Source: Phenylobacterium sp.
GTDB lineage: Bacteria; Pseudomonadota; Alphaproteobacteria; Caulobacterales; Caulobacteraceae
Direction: 5' to 3'
Length of the DNA stretch: 64,000 nt
Assembly (NCBI GenBank): GCA_020402745.1
Contig: JADBYZ010000005.1
Span: 1 to 64,000, forward strand
Made by a program: the position numbers and the translations under genes. Below the pieces are notes generated by a model that searched no databases, was not told the origin of the DNA, and worked only from the letters and a program-made list of their open reading frames with translations. Of the stretch, positions 8,754 to 19,801 are shown one piece after another. The number at the start of each line of letters is the position of its first letter. The first letter of the stretch is position 1.

Positions 8754-10675
8754 GCCGGACCTCCCTGCCCGCCGGCGCCGCTGTCCGCGACCGAAACCGG
8801 CGGGGCGGGAGGCCGTTCGATCCGGCTGCGAAGCTCCGGATCCTTCAGGAGGGCCAGGCGCATCAGGTCCCGGGCCCGTGGCGCGGCCGCCTGGGCGCCA
8901 AAGCCGCCGTGTTCGACCAGCACCGCGATGGCGTAGCGCGGCGTATCGTGGGGCGCAAAGCCGACGAACCAGGCGTGATCGCGAAGATGCCAGGGCCCGT
9001 TGGTGCCGTGGATGCCCCGCCCGCCATTGTAGTTGTAGCCCTGGGCGGTGCCGGTCTTTCCGGACATGCGGATGTCGCCCAGCCCGATCTGGCCCGTGCG
9101 CGCCGCCGTGCCCCGGGTGGTCACCGATCCCATGGCCTCGCGGACCAGGGCCAGGTGGGCGGGGTCGAAGTCCATGTCCGGGGCGGCCGCGCCGTCCGTC
9201 TGGGGAACGCCGCCGATGGCGCGGATCAGGCGGGGCGTGAGCGCCTTGCGGCCATTGGCCATCCGCGCCGCCGAGACGCATTGCTGGAGGGCGTTGACCA
9301 GGGTGTAGCCCTGGCCGATCCCCAGGCTGGGGGTCTCGCCGATGTGCCAGCGCGGGTCCCGCGGGAAGTTGCGGCGCTTGTACTCGGTATCGGGCACCAG
9401 GCCCTTCTTCTGGCCGGGAATGCCGATGTCGTAGGCCTGTCCGAGGCCGAACCGGCGGGCGACATCGGCGATCTTGTCCGGGCCGAGTTGCAGCGAGATC
9501 GTATAGAAATAGGTATCGCAGGAGCTGGCGATCGCGTCGTGCATGTTGGTCGGGCCATGGACGCCGTCGCAACGCCAGCGACGTCGGCCGAAGTACCAGT
9601 AGCCCGGGCAGCGGATGGTCATTTCCGGATCGATCCCGTGCTCCAGGGCGGCGACGGCGACCAGGGTCTTGAAGGTCGACCCCGGCGGATAGGTGGCGGT
9701 GAGCGCCTTATTGAACAGGGGCTTGTGGTCGTACGTCGCCAGCGCCTTGTACTCCGCCGTGCTGAGACCTCGCACGAACCGGTTGGCGTCGAAACTGGGG
9801 GCCGACACCAGGGCCAGGAGGTCGCCGGACCGGCAGTCCATCAGCACGGCGGCGCCGCTTTCCTCGCCGAACAGCTCCAGGCCACGAACCTGAAGGTCCA
9901 TATCCAGGCTCAGCTGGACCTCCTTGCCCGGGGTGGCCGGGATATCGCCGCCGGGCGCCAGCCGCACCTGGCGGCCCAGGGCGTCGACCTCGACCTTCTG
10001 GGCCCCCGGACGGCCCCTCAACTCAAGGTCAAGCGACTTCTCAAGGCCCTGTCGTCCGATCCGGAAGCCCGGATGCAGCATGATCGGTTCCGCGTTCGGG
10101 CCGGTCTCAGTGATGTCCTCCTGGTTCACCTTGGCCACGTAACCGATCACATGGGCGAAGGCTCCGCCGTGGGGATAAACGCGAACCTCACCCATGTCGG
10201 CGGTGACGCCCGGCAGCTCAGTGGCTCGGATGTTGACGGCTGAGAACTGCTCCCAGGTGATGTCCTCCACGATCGCTACGGGCGTGTTTCGCGGAGCATT
10301 CCCCAGGTCCCTCAGAACCCTCTGCCGCCGCAGATCATCCATCGGAACATAGGCGGCCAGGGTGGCGACCATGTCCGCAGGATCCTGGTCCTTCTGCCGC
10401 GCGTAAAGGAGCCGGAAGTTGGGTCGATTGGTGGCCAGGATGGCGCCGTTACGATCGGTGATCAGGCCCCGGGGCGGGGGAAGCAGCCGGAAATTGAACT
10501 GGTTGGAGGTCGCCAGCTTGGCGTACCGGGCGTTCCCGACCAACTGCAGATAGGCGAGGCGTCCCGCCAGGGCCGAGACGCCCAAGGTGATGCCGCCGCC
10601 CAGCAGGAAGGCGCGCCGGTGGAAGACGCTCTGGCGGGCATTGACGTCGGAGAGGATGATGGAAGGTTCGTTCAT
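8750..10675 (-). CDS. mrdA: penicillin-binding protein 2 (elongation transpeptidase)
   Basis: 641 residues, the usual size for PBP2. A short cytoplasmic N-terminus is followed by one membrane anchor (about 23-46), the pedestal domain (about 65-240) and the transpeptidase domain. The active-site motifs are all present: SxxK as STFK with Ser333 and Lys336, SxN-equivalent SCD at 385-387 and KTG at 540-542. The ATG at 10675 lies 5 bp after the mreD stop. The longer open frame upstream overlaps mreD and is rejected. It cross-links peptidoglycan in the periplasm during elongation with RodA, MreB, MreC and MreD. Confidence 0.95.
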   Translation of the reverse strand: MNEPSIILSDVNARQSVFHRRAFLLGGGITLGVSALAGRLAYLQLVGNARYAKLATSNQFNFRLLPPPRGLITDRNGAILATNRPNFRLLYARQKDQDPADMVATLAAYVPMDDLRRQRVLRDLGNAPRNTPVAIVEDITWEQFSAVNIRATELPGVTADMGEVRVYPHGGAFAHVIGYVAKVNQEDITETGPNAEPIMLHPGFRIGRQGLEKSLDLELRGRPGAQKVEVDALGRQVRLAPGGDIPATPGKEVQLSLDMDLQVRGLELFGEESGAAVLMDCRSGDLLALVSAPSFDANRFVRGLSTAEYKALATYDHKPLFNKALTATYPPGSTFKTLVAVAALEHGIDPEMTIRCPGYWYFGRRRWRCDGVHGPTNMHDAIASSCDTYFYTISLQLGPDKIADVARRFGLGQAYDIGIPGQKKGLVPDTEYKRRNFPRDPRWHIGETPSLGIGQGYTLVNALQQCVSAARMANGRKALTPRLIRAIGGVPQTDGAAAPDMDFDPAHLALVREAMGSVTTRGTAARTGQIGLGDIRMSGKTGTAQGYNYNGGRGIHGTNGPWHLRDHAWFVGFAPHDTPRYAIAVLVEHGGFGAQAAAPRARDLMRLALLKDPELRSRIERPPAPPVSVADSGAGGQGGPA

Positions 10676-10680
10676 GGTCT

Positions 10681-11193
10681 TCAGCGAAACCGGACGTCCG
10701 CATCTCGGAAATACTCGATGAGCAGGGCGGCGACGGGAAAGAGGAGTACTGTCGACAGCCATTGCAGGCCGGCGGCGACCAGCGAAGGCGCCGCCTCTGC
10801 GACCCAGACGGTGATCAGCCAACCCACCGACTGAGCAATGAGGCAGGAAAGAGCGTACCAGACCCAGAGAACCGCCGTCGATTGGCCCGCCAGGATATTC
10901 CTCAGCGCCAGCACCGGGAGGTAGGCGGCAAGCAGAGCGAGCGCCCAGAGGCCGGCGGGCGTCCCCCAGAGGCCGTCCAGAGCCAGTCCGCCGCCCAGGA
11001 GGGCCAGGGCGGGAGATACGGACGGACGGATCATGGCCCAGGCGAAGGCGGGAGCCATCAGGGTTACGGGCTCAGGCAGAGGAAGGCCCAGCAGGCGAAT
11101 GGGTGCTGCGAGCAGGAGGCTGGCCAGCAGGGCTCCCGCGAGCGGCGCGCCGACCCAGCGTGAGATTCGCAGGGGATGGGCCACGGCGGTCAT
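10681..11193 (-). CDS. mreD: rod shape-determining protein MreD
   Basis: 170 residues with five or six hydrophobic segments, small and Ala/Leu-rich, matching MreD in size and position between mreC and mrdA. The sequence itself is weakly conserved, as is normal for MreD; a GxxxDGLWGTPxG-like stretch near residues 68-81 corresponds to the family's best-conserved loop. The ATG overlaps the mreC TGA. It is an inner-membrane part of the elongasome, linking MreC to RodA/PBP2. Confidence 0.88.
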   Translation of the reverse strand: MTAVAHPLRISRWVGAPLAGALLASLLLAAPIRLLGLPLPEPVTLMAPAFAWAMIRPSVSPALALLGGGLALDGLWGTPAGLWALALLAAYLPVLALRNILAGQSTAVLWVWYALSCLIAQSVGWLITVWVAEAAPSLVAAGLQWLSTVLLFPVAALLIEYFRDADVRFR

Positions 11194-12158
11194 GGTTGAG
11201 CCTTCTGAGGCTTTCCGGCCGGCGCCCCGGCGCTCGCCGGAGGACCGATCCCCTGCAGGATCGCCGTGGGCGGCGGGGGCGGAGAGGGAAGGTTCATCGC
11301 CCGGAGGTCCTCGAGCTTCACGAAGTCCTCGAAGAGCAGGACCCGTATGAAGTCAATCGGTGCTGCGTCCGAAGCGAGGCGGACCCGCCAGCCGCCATCG
11401 ACGCCGCGCACAACGCGCCCCACAGTGATCCCCTGTGGCAGGACCCCGCCGTCGCCTGAGGTCAGCACCAGATCCCCGTCCCGGGCCGCGTCGCGACCGC
11501 GCAGATAGGCCAGTTCCGGCGCCCAGCCGCCGTCGCCGGTCAGAATGGCGCGGGCCCGGGTGCGCTGAATCATCACCGGAGTCCGGGAAGCGGCGTCGGT
11601 CAGCATCAGAATCCGGCTGACCCTCGGCGAGACCCCGATCACCCGACCCACCAGGCCGTTCTCGCTCAGCACAGGGTGGCCGACCCGCACGCCGCGGTCA
11701 GAGCCGGCGTTGATGAGGCGGGTGTTGGCGTACGGACCGCGGCTTTCGCCGACCGCCCGGGCGGTGACCATGGGCACGGGCGGATCCACAGAGAGGCCGA
11801 GGAGGGCGCGGTAGCGGGCGTTCTCGGCCGCCAGGGCTACAGCCCGCTCACGCCAGGCTTGGGCGGCGGTCAGCTCCGCCCTGAGGCGACGGTTCTCGGA
11901 GGCGGCGAAGAAGTAGCCGCCGATCCCCTCGGCGACGCCGCCGGCCCAGCGGACCGGGGCGGCGACTGCGCCGGCCACGGGCGCCACGACCTCATCTGAG
12001 ACCTTGCGAAGGGCATTGTAGGCGCCTGTCTGATAGGTCTGCCGACGATCGACCATCAGAACAGCGAAGGCGATGATCAGGGCGACAATGGCGGCGGCCG
12101 CCGCGCCCAGCAGGAGGGGCAGCCTGATCTCACCGAAGGGGTTATCCCTGAAAGACAC
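11190..12158 (-). CDS. mreC: rod shape-determining protein MreC
   Basis: 322 residues: short basic cytoplasmic tail, one membrane helix (about 14-32), a helical dimerisation segment (about 70-105), then the periplasmic beta-rich domain with the conserved VGRVIGVSPRVSRILMLTD stretch. The C-terminus is Pro/Ala-rich and likely disordered. The start codon is GTG at 12158 (reading GTG-TCT-TTC). It scaffolds MreB filaments to the periplasmic PBP2. It follows mreB with a 106-bp gap and overlaps mreD by 4 bp. Confidence 0.93.
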   Translation of the reverse strand: MSFRDNPFGEIRLPLLLGAAAAAIVALIIAFAVLMVDRRQTYQTGAYNALRKVSDEVVAPVAGAVAAPVRWAGGVAEGIGGYFFAASENRRLRAELTAAQAWRERAVALAAENARYRALLGLSVDPPVPMVTARAVGESRGPYANTRLINAGSDRGVRVGHPVLSENGLVGRVIGVSPRVSRILMLTDAASRTPVMIQRTRARAILTGDGGWAPELAYLRGRDAARDGDLVLTSGDGGVLPQGITVGRVVRGVDGGWRVRLASDAAPIDFIRVLLFEDFVKLEDLRAMNLPSPPPPPTAILQGIGPPASAGAPAGKPQKAQP

Positions 12159-12264
12159 GGACTCGACGATCTCCCGGGCCCCTGACCGGAGAGAGGCCCC
12201 TCATTCGTGCTGCCGATCAGCCCCGACTAGTGTGCCCGGTCCCGCGATTCCCGCCAGACCCTCC

Positions 12265-13455
<1,191 letters not shown>

Positions 13456-13580
13456 TCAAGGCGAATCCGACCCTTGGCGTCCTGCCCTCCTGTAGATTCA
13501 ACCCGTCCAGGGGGCTGCGGCCGCAAACGCGCAGGAATTCCCCCCGAACGGCTCTGGATCAGGGAAGCGAGCGGCGGCGG

Positions 13581-13691
13581 CTCAGCTGACCCCCTCCGGC
13601 CCGCTGCGCGCGCCACCTCCCCTGGGGGGAGGAATGAGGGAGCCATTGCTCCCCCAAGGGGGAGCTGTCAGCGAAGCTGACTGAGGGGGTC
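13581..13691. repeat. composite palindromic repeat, locus 2
   Basis: A complete copy of the repeat seen at 107-283: left arm CTCAGCTGACCCCCTCCGGC at 13581-13600, then the CCTCCCCTGGGGGGAGG palindrome, then the right arm with CTCCCCC-AA-GGGGGAG and the hairpin GTCAGC-GAA-GCTGAC, ending AGGGGGT at 13691. It lies in the 405-bp space between eamA and mreB. The remainder of that space (13309-13580) holds no gene I can support and must include the mreB promoter. Confidence 0.85.
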
Positions 13692-13713
13692 TACGGAGCT
13701 GCAGGCCTCCGGC

Positions 13714-14592
13714 TCAGGCCAGCGCCGTCACCACCACGCCGAGGGCTGTCGCCGCGCCGGCCGCCAACTGGCGGGGGGTGAGCCGCTCTCGGAACAGGGT
13801 CCGGCCTGCCAGGGCGGCGATCGGCGCCTCGATCACGCTGATGGCGCGCACCGGCCCGGGCGGCGACATGGCCAGGGCCGAGGCCAACAAGGCCGAGGCC
13901 CCCGCCCCGCAGGCGCCTGCGCCCAGCGACGCGCGCCAGGAGACGAAGACCGCGCGCAGGGCGGCCGGCCTCAGGGCGGCCAGGGCCCCGCCCAGGAAGA
14001 CCGACTGGAGGGCCTGCGCCGCCACCACCGACCCGATGCCGGCGAAGATCGGGTGCCGGGGCTCCAGGGCCAGTCCCGCCTGCCGGTAGCCGTTCATCGA
14101 CAAGGCGAAGAAGGCCGCCGCCGCGAGCCCGAGGAGGGCGCCCGAATCCATCGTCCGGATCCCCTCCTTCGGCCAGGACAGGACCAGGAGGCCCACGGTC
14201 GTCACGCCCACCCCCAGCCACTGGAGCGGGTTCATGCCATCGCCAAAGGCGATCCAGCCCAGCACGGCGCCGAACGGCAGGGCGGCCTGCTGCAGGAAGG
14301 TGGCGACGGCGAAGCCCGCCCGCTCCATGGCCAGGAGAAGGCAGGCCGTGGCGCCGATCTGGGCCATGCCCCCCGCCCCCACCGTGACCAGGAACCGAAG
14401 GTCCGGGGTCGGCCGGGCGTCCGGCGTGGCCAGGACCGCGATCCCCAGCAGGGCCAGGGAGAAGGGCAGGCCGAAGAGGAACCGGACCAGGGTCGCGCCC
14501 CAGGGCCCGGCCTCGCCGATCATGCCGCGCTGGAAGGCGTTACGGGCGACCTGGAGCGGAGCGGCGGCCGCGGCGAGCACGGCCCACAGCAC
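13714..14592 (-). CDS. EamA-type drug/metabolite exporter (DMT superfamily)
   Basis: 292 residues, with ten hydrophobic segments arranged as two EamA halves of about 145 residues. The start is GTG at 14592 (GTG-CTG-TGG), only 3 bp after the leuA stop, so it is co-transcribed and probably translationally coupled with leuA. Pairing with leuA hints at export of a branched-chain amino acid or its precursor, but the family's substrates are very diverse and no residue here settles it. The C-terminal half ends with the typical EamA last-helix pattern before TGA at 13714. Confidence 0.82.
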   Translation of the reverse strand: MLWAVLAAAAAPLQVARNAFQRGMIGEAGPWGATLVRFLFGLPFSLALLGIAVLATPDARPTPDLRFLVTVGAGGMAQIGATACLLLAMERAGFAVATFLQQAALPFGAVLGWIAFGDGMNPLQWLGVGVTTVGLLVLSWPKEGIRTMDSGALLGLAAAAFFALSMNGYRQAGLALEPRHPIFAGIGSVVAAQALQSVFLGGALAALRPAALRAVFVSWRASLGAGACGAGASALLASALAMSPPGPVRAISVIEAPIAALAGRTLFRERLTPRQLAAGAATALGVVVTALA

Positions 14593-14595
14593 GGC

Positions 14596-16191
14596 TCAGA
14601 ACCCGCTGGCGATGCGCGACGCCGGCGCCGTCTTCTCCCGTCGGGCGATGAGGTTGTTCAGCGCATTAACATAGGCCTTGGCGGAGGCGGTCAGGGTGTC
14701 GGTGTCCGCCGCCTGCCCGGTGGCGATGCGGCCATCCTCCTCCAGCCGGACCGAGACCTGGGCCTGGGCGTCCGTGCCCTCGGTAACGGCGTGCACCTGG
14801 AAGAGGCGCAGGTCGCTCTCGTGCGGCACAGCCTGGCGGATGGCGTGGAAGACCGCGTCCACCGGACCGTCGCCCGTGGCGGCGGCGGCCCGCTCCTCGC
14901 CGTCGACAGTCAGGACCAGGTCCGCCGTCTGTGGCCCTTCGGTGCCGGCCACCACTCGCAGGCTCTTCACCTGGATGCGGTCGGCGCCCGAGGCCAGGGC
15001 GTCGTCGACCAGGGCGACGATGTCGTCGTCGTAGACGTCCTTCTTCTTGTCGGCCAGGTCCTTGAAGCGCTGGAAGGCCTCGTTCAGGGCGTTCTGGCCC
15101 AGCTCATAGCCCAGGGCCTTCAGCTTCTCGCGGAAGGCGTGGCGACCGGAGTGCTTGCCCATGACCAGGTTGGTGCCGCCCTGCCCCACATCCTCCGGGC
15201 GCATGATCTCGTAGGTCTCGGCGTTCTTCAGCATCCCGTCCTGGTGGATGCCGCTCTCGTGGGCGAAGGCGTTCTTGCCGACGATGGCCTTGTTGTACTG
15301 CACCGGAAAGCCGGTGATGGCCGAGACATAGCGGCTGGCCCGGGTGATGTGCTGAGTCTGGACGCCGGTCTCATAGAGCAGCCGGTCGCCGCGGACCTTC
15401 AGGGCCATGACCACCTCCTCGAGGGCGGCGTTGCCGGCCCGCTCGCCCATGCCGTTGACGGCGACCTCGACCTGCCGGGCGCCGCCCTGCACGCCGGCCA
15501 GGCTGTTGGCCACGGCCAGGCCCAGGTCGTTGTGGCAGTGGGTGGAGAAGATCACCTTGTCCGCGCCCGGCACGTTCTCGATCAGGTCGCGGAAGACCGC
15601 CTCGTACTCGGAGGGATAGGTGTAGCCGACGGTGTCGGGGATGTTGATCGTGGTGGCCCCGGCGCGGATGGCCGCCTCGACGCAGCGCCGCAGGAAGTCG
15701 CGCTCGGTGCGGGTGGCGTCCTCGGCTGACCACTCGACGTCGCCGCACAGGTTGCGGGCGTGGGAAACCGAGCGGGAAACCATCTCCAGCACCGCGTCGG
15801 GCTCCATCTGCAGCTTCCACTTCATGTGGACCGGGCTGGTGGAGATGAAGGTGTGGATGCGGCCGCGCTTGGCCGGGCGGATGGCCTCGGCGCAGCGCTC
15901 GATGTCGGCCTGCCCGGCCCGGGCCAGGCCGCAGACCGTGCTCTCGGTGACGATCTCGGAAATCCGGCGGACGGACTCGAAATCGCCGTTGGAGGCGATG
16001 GGGAAGCCCGCCTCGATCACGTCGACCCGCATGTCCTCGAGGATCTTGGCCAGCTCCAGCTTCTCCTCCAGGGACATGGAGGCGCCGGGCGACTGCTCGC
16101 CATCGCGCATGGTGGTGTCGAAGACGATGACCCGGTCCTTGGGGTCATGAACGGGGGACGCAGCCTGGGCGTCGGGTGAGGTCGTATTCAT
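14596..16191 (-). CDS. leuA: 2-isopropylmalate synthase
   Basis: First committed step of leucine synthesis: acetyl-CoA plus 2-oxoisovalerate to 2-isopropylmalate, cytoplasmic. 531 residues. The catalytic TIM barrel starts with FDTTMRDGEQSPG (about 24-36, metal-binding Asp and catalytic Arg-Asp-Gly-Glu-Gln); later come HCHNDLGLAVAN (two metal-ligand histidines) and VNGMGERAGNAALEEVVMAL. The central part carries HESGIHQDGMLK and the last ~140 residues form the leucine-sensing LeuA allosteric domain. ATG at 16191; the Shine-Dalgarno is weak (GAG about 8 bases upstream). A 17-codon leucine-rich leader peptide ends 98 bases upstream, suggesting attenuation-type control. Confidence 0.96.
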   Translation of the reverse strand: MNTTSPDAQAASPVHDPKDRVIVFDTTMRDGEQSPGASMSLEEKLELAKILEDMRVDVIEAGFPIASNGDFESVRRISEIVTESTVCGLARAGQADIERCAEAIRPAKRGRIHTFISTSPVHMKWKLQMEPDAVLEMVSRSVSHARNLCGDVEWSAEDATRTERDFLRRCVEAAIRAGATTINIPDTVGYTYPSEYEAVFRDLIENVPGADKVIFSTHCHNDLGLAVANSLAGVQGGARQVEVAVNGMGERAGNAALEEVVMALKVRGDRLLYETGVQTQHITRASRYVSAITGFPVQYNKAIVGKNAFAHESGIHQDGMLKNAETYEIMRPEDVGQGGTNLVMGKHSGRHAFREKLKALGYELGQNALNEAFQRFKDLADKKKDVYDDDIVALVDDALASGADRIQVKSLRVVAGTEGPQTADLVLTVDGEERAAAATGDGPVDAVFHAIRQAVPHESDLRLFQVHAVTEGTDAQAQVSVRLEEDGRIATGQAADTDTLTASAKAYVNALNNLIARREKTAPASRIASGF

Positions 16192-16289
16192 GGTGTGTCT
16201 CGCGGTTCGCGGGGGGTCTTAATCAGGTCGGGTGTGAGGGTCATCCCCTGAAACGCCCGGCCGCGATGTCGCGCAGCCTGAAGAGGCGC
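16192..16289 (-). promoter_or_regulatory. leuA leader RNA with alternative hairpins
   Basis: The RNA between the leader peptide stop and leuA can form mutually exclusive pairings. The GCCCCTGA at the leader's end (16290-16297) can pair either back to GGGGC inside the leader (16304-16308) or forward to TCAGGGG (16245-16251). That last segment can in turn pair with CCCT at 16237-16240 (AGGG-GATGA-CCCT). There is no U-run, so if this is an attenuator it would act through Rho or on translation rather than by a standard intrinsic terminator. Confidence 0.4.
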
Positions 16290-16343
16290 TCAGGGGCGAC
16301 TAAGCCCCCGCTGAAGGCCAAGAAGGGGCGCAACCGCGATCAT
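16290..16343 (-). CDS. leucine leader peptide (candidate leuL)
   Basis: A 17-codon frame, MIAVAPLLGLQRGLSRP, starting ATG at 16343 and ending TGA at 16290-16292, 98 bases before leuA. Four of 17 residues are leucine and all four use CTT, a codon that is uncommon in the GC-rich coding sequence around it, where CTG and CTC dominate. This is what a ribosome-stalling leader for a leucine operon should look like. AAGAG about 8 bases upstream could be the ribosome binding site. Leucine-rich leaders upstream of leuA are established in proteobacteria; this particular one is inferred. Confidence 0.6.
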   Translation of the reverse strand: MIAVAPLLGLQRGLSRP

Positions 16344-16454
16344 GGGGAGGCTCTTAGCGATCTGGCGGCTGCCGCGCAAGAGTCTTGCGCAGAATTTCGT
16401 CTGAAGGCCCCATTCGGCAAGAACCTTGCGCAAGTAGGCCGGCTCCGCGTCGCC

Positions 16455-17156
16455 TCAGGGCGATCCGCGCGACCGCAGCCAGTTCCGCGCCGCCAGACCC
16501 AGGGCGATCCAGAGCACCAGCCCGGCGGCCAGGGCGGCCAGGCTCTCGACGCCGCCGCCGGTAAGAACATGCAGGATCGACCTTCCCGCGAAGGCGGTCA
16601 GGGCGATCTTGGGGATGATGCCGAGGGCGGTCCCGGCGGCGAAGTCCCGGACGCGGATCGGCGTCACGCCCGCCGCCATATTGACCACGATGAACGGTGC
16701 GGACGGCACAACGCGGACCACCAGGCTGGCCAGGAACCCGTTGCGGGCGATCAGGGCCATGAAACGGTCCAGGCTCTCGCTCGAGAACATCTGCAGCGTC
16801 CTGGCACCGGCCGAGCGCCCGAGCCAGAAACCGATCATCGCCGAGACCAGGGTCCCGACCCAGCTGTAGATCGCCCCGTTGACGGGCCCGAAGGCGACGA
16901 CGGCGGCGGCGATCAGCACGAACTGGGGCGCGCCCAGGAAGGCCAGTCCGGCGAAGGCCGCCACCGCCACCGGCAGGGCCCAGGGGCCGTGGGCCGCGCC
17001 GAGCCAGCCCTCGAGGGCCGCCTCGCTGTCGAAACCCATGAGCCGGGCTCCGAAGACGAAGACCAGACCCACCCCTCCGAACAGGAGGAAGGACACGCCG
17101 AGGCTGACCCAGGCCCGGGCGTCCATATTGCTGACCATGTGGAACAGGCGGCGCAT
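16455..17156 (-). CDS. TVP38/TMEM64 (VTT-domain) membrane protein
   Basis: 233 residues with about six hydrophobic segments. The central part (roughly 70-190) has the VTT/DedA-like pattern: FLGAPQFVLIAAAVVAFGP, then the amphipathic FLASLVVRVVPSAPFIVVNM with the conserved Arg-x-x-Pro turn, then GTALGIIPKIALTAFAG. Such proteins are inner-membrane and related to DedA, thought to move lipids or other substrates by a membrane-potential-dependent route. The ATG at 17156 is taken; nearer in-frame ATGs at 17138 and 17126 are possible. It sits on the same strand as the leuA leader but 111 bases upstream of it, so co-transcription is uncertain. Confidence 0.82.
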   Translation of the reverse strand: MRRLFHMVSNMDARAWVSLGVSFLLFGGVGLVFVFGARLMGFDSEAALEGWLGAAHGPWALPVAVAAFAGLAFLGAPQFVLIAAAVVAFGPVNGAIYSWVGTLVSAMIGFWLGRSAGARTLQMFSSESLDRFMALIARNGFLASLVVRVVPSAPFIVVNMAAGVTPIRVRDFAAGTALGIIPKIALTAFAGRSILHVLTGGGVESLAALAAGLVLWIALGLAARNWLRSRGSP

Positions 17157-17201
17157 GCCCCCGAGTCGCGCGGTCCGGCCTCCGGGTCAAGGCGGCTTGG
17201 G

Positions 17202-17230
17202 GTCGGATCGCATAGAGTCGGATCGCATAG
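17202..17230. repeat. tandem 15-bp direct repeat
   Basis: GTCGGATCGCATAG occurs at 17202-17215 and again at 17217-17230, followed by a partial third copy (GGTCGG). It lies between the divergently oriented VTT protein and the aminotransferase gene, about 90 bases upstream of the latter, so it could be a regulator's direct-repeat site or simple slippage. Confidence 0.6.
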
Positions 17231-18523
<1,293 letters not shown>

Positions 18524-18525
18524 CG

Positions 18526-18699
18526 ATGACACTCGTCAGCCTCTCCAAGGCCCGCAAGGCCCGGGCGAAGGCGGCGGACAAGGCCCAGGCCGCCGAGAAC
18601 CGCGTCGCCTTCGGCCGCACCAAGGCCGAGAAGGCGCAGGCGAAGTCCGAAACCGCCCGCGCGGCCCGAAGCCTGGACGACAAGCGCCTGGAGCCCTAG
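18526..18699 (+). CDS. DUF4169 family protein
   Basis: A 57-residue basic, Ala/Lys/Arg-rich protein beginning MTLVSLSKARKARAKAADKA and containing NRVAFGRTKAEK, then RSLDDKRLEP at the end. The VxLxKARKxRA start and the NRVxFGRTKAEK core are the pattern of DUF4169 (PF13770), a small family found in alphaproteobacteria. It is probably a single long helix. Function unknown. It starts 2 bases after the aspartate aminotransferase stop (TGA-CG-ATG) and must be co-transcribed with it. In related genomes this family often neighbours a ribbon-helix-helix protein, and one is found here at 19802. Confidence 0.8.
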   Translation: MTLVSLSKARKARAKAADKAQAAENRVAFGRTKAEKAQAKSETARAARSLDDKRLEP

Positions 18700-18710
18700 C
18701 GGCGCCCCAG

Positions 18711-18929
18711 CAGACCCCTCCGGCCCGCTGCGCGGTCCACCTCCCCCTGGGGTATGGAACCATTGCTCCCCCAAGGGGGAGCTCCGACCGAAGGTCGGTG
18801 AGGGGGTCAACGGCGCCCCAGCAGACCCCCTCCGACGCGCTGCGCGCGCCACCTCCCCCTGGGGGGAGGAATTGATCGGTAATTGCTCCCCCCAGGGGGA
18901 GCTGTCAGCGAAGCTGACTGAGGGGGTCA
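18711..18929. repeat. two tandem composite palindromic repeats, locus 3
   Basis: Two consecutive copies of the repeat family. Copy a (18711-18808) has the left arm CAGACCCCTCCGGCCCGCTG and a right-arm hairpin CCGACC-GAA-GGTCGG. Copy b (18831-18929) has the left arm GACCCCCTCCGACGCGCTGC and the hairpin GTCAGC-GAA-GCTGAC. The two hairpin variants therefore sit side by side with the same GAA loop and fully complementary but different stems. The element fills the space between the DUF4169 gene and the converging coq4 gene. Confidence 0.87.
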
Positions 18930-18955
18930 ACGGCCTCGCGGCCTCTCCCCTTCCC

Positions 18956-19708
18956 TCACACCGCTGGGATGATGTCGCGCGCTTCCGGGGGGATGGAGTC
19001 GTAGATCGTCGGCGGGGTGATGCCCAGGCGGCGGCGGGCCGCCTCCAGGGGCTCGGCGAAGAGGGCCTCGTAGTCCTCGCCCAGCAGCCACCCGGCCGCC
19101 TTGCCGCGCCGGTAGCCTTGCAGGATGGCCCGGGCGTAAGGGTACTTGCCCCTGCGCGTACGGGAGACCGCGCCCAGGGCGATCAGGGCCCAGCCCAGGC
19201 TGCGGGTCTGGGGATAGGAGAAGGCCACCAGGCAGGCCTCGCCCAGGCCGTCGCGGCCATAGCCGCTCAGGACGTGCCAGACGTCGTGGACGTCGCGGGT
19301 GCGCCGGGCCATCCAGGCCACGGGGTGCGGGGTGTCGATCTCTCCGCCCGTCTCGCGGCTGACCTCGGCCAGGCCGTCGGCGGAGATCTGCTGGCTGCGG
19401 ATGAAGTGGCGGTAGGCCGCGCCGACGGACCCCTCAGGGAAGGTGTCGAGCCAGGCGTCATCCATCAGCTTGCGGGCCAGCTCGACCCGCTGGTAGGCGA
19501 TGCGACCGCCCCGCGGCGTGGTGTAGAGCCGCCGGTAGTTCTCGTTCATGGAGTCGCCGGTCAGGGCCCGCATGATCTCGAAGACCTGGCGGGTGTCCTC
19601 CTTGTCGCGCAGCAGGCGGCGCAGGGCCTTCAGGGCGGCGCCCCAGTCGCGGCGGGGCTTCGGGAGGGGAGTGTCGGCGGTCAGAACGTCGGCGGTCATG
19701 GCGTCCAT
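18956..19708 (-). CDS. Coq4 family protein (ubiquinone biosynthesis)
   Basis: 250 residues. The zinc-binding motif HDxxH-x11-E of the Coq4 family is complete: His141, Asp142, His145 and Glu157 in VHDVWHVLSGYGRDGLGE. TYDSIPPEARDIIP-like text at the C-terminus and the GSVGAAYRHF stretch (about 93-102) also match. Coq4 supports the ubiquinone-synthesis complex and has been linked to oxidative decarboxylation of the ring C1 position. The alphaproteobacterial homologues are less studied. It converges on the repeat locus 3 and is divergent from the ribbon-helix-helix gene. Confidence 0.85.
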   Translation of the reverse strand: MDAMTADVLTADTPLPKPRRDWGAALKALRRLLRDKEDTRQVFEIMRALTGDSMNENYRRLYTTPRGGRIAYQRVELARKLMDDAWLDTFPEGSVGAAYRHFIRSQQISADGLAEVSRETGGEIDTPHPVAWMARRTRDVHDVWHVLSGYGRDGLGEACLVAFSYPQTRSLGWALIALGAVSRTRRGKYPYARAILQGYRRGKAAGWLLGEDYEALFAEPLEAARRRLGITPPTIYDSIPPEARDIIPAV

Positions 19709-19801
19709 TAAACAGTGCTAAGTTGCCGGGAAGTAAACCTGCGGCGAAAGGGATTCAAGGGCCTGCCGTCCGCCGCCTGCATGATGTAATCCTGACGGGG
19801 C

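Noticed and set aside
14053..15729. Long plus-strand open frame opposite eamA and leuA
   Set aside because: It is a shadow of two well-supported genes, with low-complexity translation and no start signals.
16192..16289. Intrinsic terminator in the leuA leader
   Set aside because: Only short stems and no U-run; the region is reported as alternative hairpins, not a terminator.
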